Below are positions 59,641 through 64,000 of a stretch of DNA of 64,000 nucleotides, one piece after another. The DNA is from Mesolinea sp040772305 (GTDB taxonomy: Bacteria; Chloroflexota; Anaerolineae; Anaerolineales; Anaerolineaceae), in NCBI GenBank assembly GCA_040772305.1, contig JAXGYK010000001.1:1674001-1738000 (forward strand), read 5' to 3'. Both the position numbers and the translations under genes were made by a program. Below the pieces are notes generated by a model that searched no databases, had not been told where the DNA came from, and was given only the letters and a program-made list of their open reading frames with translations. How positions within the stretch are numbered: the first letter of the stretch is position 1; each line of letters begins with the position of its first letter.

Positions 59641-61434
59641 ATGAAAAGGATACGCAACTTTTGTATTATTGCGCATGTCGATCACGGCAAGAGCACCCTT
59701 GCCGATCGAATGCTTCAGCAAACCGGTACGATTAGTGATCGCGAAATGACCGATCAGGTGCTGGACAGTATGGACCTTGAACGGGAAAAAGGGGTAACCA
59801 TCAAGGCCTCTGCCGTACGGATGGACTACACCGCTAAAGACGGTGAAAAATATGAATTTAATCTTATCGATACGCCAGGTCATGTAGATTTTAGTTACGA
59901 AGTAAGCCGCGCACTTTATGCCTGTGAGGGGGCGCTTTTGGTTGTGGATGCAACCCAGGGCATTGAAGCCCAGACCCTGGCAAATCTTTATTTGGCCTTG
60001 GATGCAAACCTGGTTATTATTCCAGTCATTAATAAAACCGACTTGCCCAGTGCACAGGTGGACGAGGTTAAACGTGATCTTATTAACCTTTTAGGTTGTG
60101 ACGAAGGCGAGATTATCTTAATATCTGCCAAAACGGGATTAAATGTTGAGAGTGTACTTGAAGCCATTGCACAGAAAATTCCTCCCCCTGAACAGGATCC
60201 AGATAAACCGCTGCGAGCCTTGATTTTTGATTCGCATTACGACTCATATAAAGGAGTTATTGCTTACGTACGTGTATTTGATGGAAGCCTGAATGCCGGC
60301 GAAAAGGTAATGATGATGGCAAACGGAGTACGGGTGCAGCCGGTTGAAATCGGTATCTTCTCTCCATCGATGCAGCCTGTAAAGCAGCTTAGTGCCGGCG
60401 AAGTTGGGTACATAGCAACCGGCTTGAAAACGGTCTCTGAAAGCAGGGTTGGCGATACTGTCACAAATGCTGTAAAGCCGGCCGAGCAGGCTTTGCCTGG
60501 GTACCGCCAGGCAAAATCGATGGTCTATGCGGGAGTATACCCGACTGAAGGTGAAGATTATCAGGCTCTGAAAGACGCATTGGAGAAGCTTCAGCTTAAT
60601 GACGCCTCCTTGGTTTATGAGCCGGAATCCAGTGAGGCCTTGAATTTTGGTTTTCGCTGCGGTTTTTTAGGTCTCTTCCATATGGAAATCATTCAGGAGC
60701 GTCTGGAACGTGAGTACGATTTGGACGTACTGTTTACAGCTCCATCGGTTGAATACGAAGTGGTGTTGATCGATGGCAAGACGATTACTGTCGACTCGCC
60801 AGCCGATTTGCCAGATGAGGGACAAATTTCTGAGATCCGGGAACCCTGGATGGCATTGGAAATATTTGCCCCAACAGATTTTTATGGGCCGGTGATGGAA
60901 CTGGTGCGGAAAAAACGTGGTGTATACATTAGCCAAGAGTACCCCGCTACTAACCGCGTGCAGCTCAACTTTGAAATACCGCTTTCTGAAATCATTATTG
61001 ATTTTTTCGATGAACTAAAAAGCGGGACTAAAGGGTATGCATCAATGGATTATCAATTCCTGGAATATCGGTCTGGTGATTTGGTAAAGCTTGAAATCCT
61101 TGTCAATGAAGAGCCAGTGGATGCGTTAACTGCGATTGTGCATAAAGAAGATGCTTATCATAAAGGGCAAGCCTTAGTAAGCAAATTAAAAGAGATTATT
61201 CCATCACAGCTTTTTGTGATTCCCATTCAGGCATATGCTCAAGGACGCGTTATTTCACGCGCTAACGTAAAAGCCATGCGAAAAGACGTTCTGGCGAAAT
61301 GTTATGGTGGGGATATTACCCGGAAGAAAAAGTTGCTTGAAAAGCAAAAAAGAGGCAAAAAACGCATGAAGATGGTCGGCAGCGTGGAATTGCCCCAGGA
61401 AGCCTTTATGGCCATCCTCCGGCTGGAGAATTAA
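59641..61434 (+). CDS. lepA: elongation factor 4 (LepA)
   Basis: Product of 597 residues. G domain AHVDHGKSTLADRML, DTPGHVDF and NKTDLP; domain with SEALNFGFRCGFLGLFHMEI; C-terminal LepA-specific block ending GKKRMKMVGSVELPQEAF. LepA back-translocates or frees stalled ribosomes. The start codon follows the -10 element at ten bases. The stop overlaps the next ATG by one base. Confidence 0.97.
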   Translation: MKRIRNFCIIAHVDHGKSTLADRMLQQTGTISDREMTDQVLDSMDLEREKGVTIKASAVRMDYTAKDGEKYEFNLIDTPGHVDFSYEVSRALYACEGALLVVDATQGIEAQTLANLYLALDANLVIIPVINKTDLPSAQVDEVKRDLINLLGCDEGEIILISAKTGLNVESVLEAIAQKIPPPEQDPDKPLRALIFDSHYDSYKGVIAYVRVFDGSLNAGEKVMMMANGVRVQPVEIGIFSPSMQPVKQLSAGEVGYIATGLKTVSESRVGDTVTNAVKPAEQALPGYRQAKSMVYAGVYPTEGEDYQALKDALEKLQLNDASLVYEPESSEALNFGFRCGFLGLFHMEIIQERLEREYDLDVLFTAPSVEYEVVLIDGKTITVDSPADLPDEGQISEIREPWMALEIFAPTDFYGPVMELVRKKRGVYISQEYPATNRVQLNFEIPLSEIIIDFFDELKSGTKGYASMDYQFLEYRSGDLVKLEILVNEEPVDALTAIVHKEDAYHKGQALVSKLKEIIPSQLFVIPIQAYAQGRVISRANVKAMRKDVLAKCYGGDITRKKKLLEKQKRGKKRMKMVGSVELPQEAFMAILRLEN

Positions 61435-62468
61435 TGTCTGTTTCAACTCGATCTGGTAGGGCTAACAGGCTGTTGCAGTGGATCCTGCCGCTAAGCGTTT
61501 CAGTTCTGGCAATATGGTTTATTGCAAGGCAAATCGATGCGGACCAGATGCGCGAGGCGTTTAGCAGGGTTAGTCTGGAGAATATCCTGACAGTTCTTGG
61601 TTTGTTTTTTTTAGGGCAATTACTACGGGCTGGGGCTTGGAAGGTGATGCTTGGCCCCAATTACAATCTCAAAACCGCCTTTTTCTCTATGAACGCCGGC
61701 TATTTACTCAATAACATCCTTCCTTTTCGGCTTGGTGAGATAGGACGCGGCTTGCTGCTTACAGGGTCGGGAGTGAATCGCGGCTCATTCATGGAAGTAT
61801 TTGCCAGCATCATGACCGAAAGAGTCCTAGATGTATTCCTGGCTGCTATGTTCGTCCTGGTAACACTGCCCTTACTTGTAGAAAGTCATACTTTGGGAAC
61901 AATCGCAGTGATTGCATTTTTTATTACTTTAGCCGGGATGCTGATTGCAGGTCTTGCTGCTGCAAACCGAAAGAGGCTCCTGGACTGGGCGTCCTCTAAG
62001 GTTCCCAATCAGTCTTGGGTTAACCGCTGGTTTCTGCCCCGTGTAGATCAGATATTGGTTGGATTCCAATTCTTTACCAAACCCTTAAGGATGATGAATG
62101 CATTCCTGCTTTTAGCCTTAAGCTGGCTGACAGCAATGGGTGAAATTTATGTGCTTCAGCAAGTCCTGGCGCCTAGGGGACAGTTGTGGTGGTCAGCTTT
62201 TGTTGTTGCGGCAGGGGCTTTTGCGATGGCTCTGCCATCAGCACCTGCTGGAATTGGTGTGTATGAAGCTGCCACCGTAAGCGCATTTGCGCTGGTGGGA
62301 GTTATGCAGTCTACTTCAATAGTGATTGCAATCATTTTACATTTCGTGCAAACTGTTATTTCCAGCGGACTGGGTTTGCTTGGGCTGTCCATGATGGGCA
62401 AAAACTTAGGTGATCTGGTGCGCCAAGCGGCGAAAAGGGAAGCAAAGGAAAGCGTGACCGAAGCATGA
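61434..62468 (+). CDS. LPG-synthase-TM family membrane protein
   Basis: Product of 344 residues with about eight TM helices. The pattern NAGYLLNNILPFRLGEIGRGLLL and AFAMALPSAPAGIGVYEA is that of the lysylphosphatidylglycerol synthase TM/UPF0104 family, often lipid flippases beside glycosyltransferases. It lacks the soluble MprF synthase domain. ATGA overlap with the glycosyltransferase. Confidence 0.88.
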   Translation: MSVSTRSGRANRLLQWILPLSVSVLAIWFIARQIDADQMREAFSRVSLENILTVLGLFFLGQLLRAGAWKVMLGPNYNLKTAFFSMNAGYLLNNILPFRLGEIGRGLLLTGSGVNRGSFMEVFASIMTERVLDVFLAAMFVLVTLPLLVESHTLGTIAVIAFFITLAGMLIAGLAAANRKRLLDWASSKVPNQSWVNRWFLPRVDQILVGFQFFTKPLRMMNAFLLLALSWLTAMGEIYVLQQVLAPRGQLWWSAFVVAAGAFAMALPSAPAGIGVYEAATVSAFALVGVMQSTSIVIAIILHFVQTVISSGLGLLGLSMMGKNLGDLVRQAAKREAKESVTEA

Positions 62469-63616
62469 ATATTTTGATTTCGGCTACCTATTTTTACCCT
62501 TACCGGTCTGGCCTTTCGATATATGCCCTGCGGCTAGCACGTGGCCTGGCAGCTATGGGGCATAAGGTTGTGGTGCTTACTTCCCAGCATGATAAGCTGT
62601 TAGCATTAAAAGAGGTATATCAGGGTATTGTAATTATCCGAGTTCCAGTGAAAGCACGCCTATCCAAAGGGGTTCTTATGCCGGGCTTGCGCAAAACTGC
62701 ACTGCAATGGGTGGTATGGGCGGATCTAGTAAACCTGCACCTTCCTCAATTCGAATCAGGTGTACTAGCAACCCTGGCTCACCGTTTTCGTAAACCAATC
62801 GTAGTTAGTTATCATTGCGATTTAGAAATGCACGGTAAGCTTTTTAGCCGTTTGGCAGGATGGGGAACCAATCTTCTCGCAGGTATTGCTTTACGCCGGT
62901 CAAGAGTTATTGTTCAAAACTCTTTGGATTATGCCTATCATTCAAAGACACTGAGACCATACCTAAAGAAGGTTGTTGCAATACCTACTCCGATCACACT
63001 CAAAACGACAAGCTTGAATGCTATATCTGCTTTTCGAAAGAAGTTTGGCTTTGGCGAAAATCAAATATTAATTGGCCTGGCTGGGCGCGTCGCTGCTGAG
63101 AAGGGTTGGGAATATCTCGCTGAGGCCATGCCTGCAGTGTGGCAGCAGCACCCTAATGCAGTGGTGGTTCATTCAGGGATGTGGAAGGGCGTTGTGGGGG
63201 AAGAGGCGTATCAGAAACGGATTGAAAGAATGCTGCAATCCTTTGGAGAACGCTGGCGTATCTTAGGCTATTTAGATGAAGAAGATTTTAATGCTTTTTT
63301 TGGGGCTTGTGATGTTTTCGTTTTAGCCAGCCTGAACCGAACCGAATCATTTGGCATTGTGCAAGTGGAAGCTCTGGCTCAAGGTACCCCTGTGGTTGCT
63401 TCGGATTTGCCAGGTATTAGAATTCCTGTCATTAAAACCGGATGCGGAGCATTGGTGCCTCCGCGTGATGCCGTTGCTTTAGCCAAAGCTATCAACCGAA
63501 TTCTGAATATAAGCGATGAAAAGCGCTGTGATGCTTTAGATTACTTAGACAGCTTTAAGGAAGAAAACGTCGCAAGTGCTTACGCGAAACTTTTTGAAAA
63601 GGCGATAAAAGATTGA
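62465..63616 (+). CDS. GT4-family glycosyltransferase
   Basis: Product of 383 residues, GT-B fold. N-terminal PYRSGLSIYALRLARGLAAMGH, C-terminal donor site GLAGRVAAEKGWEYLAEA and the EX7E motif ESFGIVQVE with ALAQGTPVVASDLPG. It would transfer a nucleotide-sugar unit to a lipid or polysaccharide. Encoded between the flippase-like protein and a methyltransferase, so a cell-envelope glycolipid is the likely product. Confidence 0.88.
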   Translation: MNILISATYFYPYRSGLSIYALRLARGLAAMGHKVVVLTSQHDKLLALKEVYQGIVIIRVPVKARLSKGVLMPGLRKTALQWVVWADLVNLHLPQFESGVLATLAHRFRKPIVVSYHCDLEMHGKLFSRLAGWGTNLLAGIALRRSRVIVQNSLDYAYHSKTLRPYLKKVVAIPTPITLKTTSLNAISAFRKKFGFGENQILIGLAGRVAAEKGWEYLAEAMPAVWQQHPNAVVVHSGMWKGVVGEEAYQKRIERMLQSFGERWRILGYLDEEDFNAFFGACDVFVLASLNRTESFGIVQVEALAQGTPVVASDLPGIRIPVIKTGCGALVPPRDAVALAKAINRILNISDEKRCDALDYLDSFKEENVASAYAKLFEKAIKD

Positions 63617-64000
63617 AAACGCTTTTGGCTGCAGATTTTGAACGAATATGCGAACAACAGCTCTTTAAACTACCTTATTTTAGAGCTATGCTTCGCGCAG
63701 TAGAACAGCGCTTTTATGCTGAAATGAACTTACCTGGTCCTATCCTGGATATTGGTGCCGGGGATGGGCACTTTGCAGAGTCTTTATTTGGAAACGAGCC
63801 AGACCTTGTGGGAATAGACCCATGGCTGGCACCATTGCAAGAAGCATCTAGCCGTAGAGTCTATGGACTGCTAGCGATGGCATCAGGGGCTGAAATTCCT
63901 TTTCCTGATAAAAGTTTTGACACTGCTATCAGCAATTCGGTCTTGGAACATATTCCAGGCGTACAGCCAGTGCTAAATCAAATTTGTTCGAAATTGAGAT
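63613..64000 (+). CDS. SAM-dependent methyltransferase, 3' partial
   Basis: A TTG at 63613 overlaps the preceding stop by 4 bases and opens a frame to the window edge (129 codons). Motif I ILDIGAGDGHFAE and motif III region PDKSFDTAISNSVLEHIPG place it in the class I methyltransferases. Substrate unknown; context suggests sugar or glycolipid methylation. The C-terminus is outside the window. Confidence 0.8.
   Translation, partial: MKTLLAADFERICEQQLFKLPYFRAMLRAVEQRFYAEMNLPGPILDIGAGDGHFAESLFGNEPDLVGIDPWLAPLQEASSRRVYGLLAMASGAEIPFPDKSFDTAISNSVLEHIPGVQPVLNQICSKLR

Overview
The window looks like the chromosome of an anaerobic Chloroflexota bacterium, probably of the Anaerolineae. This is inferred from gene content only: a TopA with an N-terminal DUF5679-like zinc ribbon, isopentenyl phosphate kinase next to mevalonate kinase, a UbiA-type enzyme of the decaprenyl-phosphate phosphoribosyltransferase kind, strictly anaerobic tungsten/ferredoxin redox genes, and several very short or leaderless 5' ends. 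No 16S rRNA gene is present.

Layout. 1-4515: a surface beta-propeller (Asp-box/BNR) gene cut by the window edge, then a calcineurin-like phosphoesterase split by an IS481-family element. 4609-14381 (minus strand): a tight nine-gene operon for a tungsten-type aldehyde:ferredoxin oxidoreductase (AOR), a four-cluster ferredoxin, HdrA, HdrC, four Flx-like flavin/NADH/iron-sulfur subunits and a polyferredoxin. HdrA is read through an in-frame UGA at a conserved Cys position, followed by a compact hairpin that fits a bacterial SECIS, so it is most likely a selenoprotein. HdrB is absent. 14617-22549 (minus): rpoN, a sensor kinase and an NtrC-type regulator without a DNA-binding domain, followed by a textbook sigma-54 promoter that faces a small membrane protein and a 961-residue TPR protein with a caspase-fold (C25/gingipain-like) domain. 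22715-25472: an aminotransferase, hflX, rpmF. 25646-33440: molybdenum/tungsten cofactor genes (two moeA types, moaC, moaA, a MOSC-MogA fusion) and tupABC for tungstate uptake; these would supply the AOR.

33441-44160 is an accessory island between tupC and recA. It holds two near-identical ~640-bp repeats, each with a decayed HIRAN gene and a 64-nt tRNA-like sequence lacking a D arm. They bracket a 4.04-kb module (SOS-type Y-family polymerase with a YolD partner, and a Panacea antitoxin with a putative toxin). Next come a two-ORF insertion sequence, a second IS481-family copy next to it, tRNA-Pro(GGG), a CarD-like gene, a third IS481-family element and an alpha/beta hydrolase.

44211-64000 is core chromosome: recA, DUF1015, degV (minus); ffh-rpsP-khpA-rimM-dprA-topA and a membrane protein (plus); a UbiA/mevalonate kinase/IPK/dNTPase/greA operon (minus); then lepA, an LPG-synthase-TM-type membrane protein, a GT4 glycosyltransferase and a methyltransferase cut by the right edge.

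The genes suggest an anaerobe that oxidises aldehydes, or runs the reverse reaction, with a tungsten enzyme tied to flavin-based electron bifurcation. The two observations most worth following are the selenocysteine-containing HdrA in an Hdr-Flx-AOR operon without HdrB, and the sigma-54-controlled caspase-fold operon.
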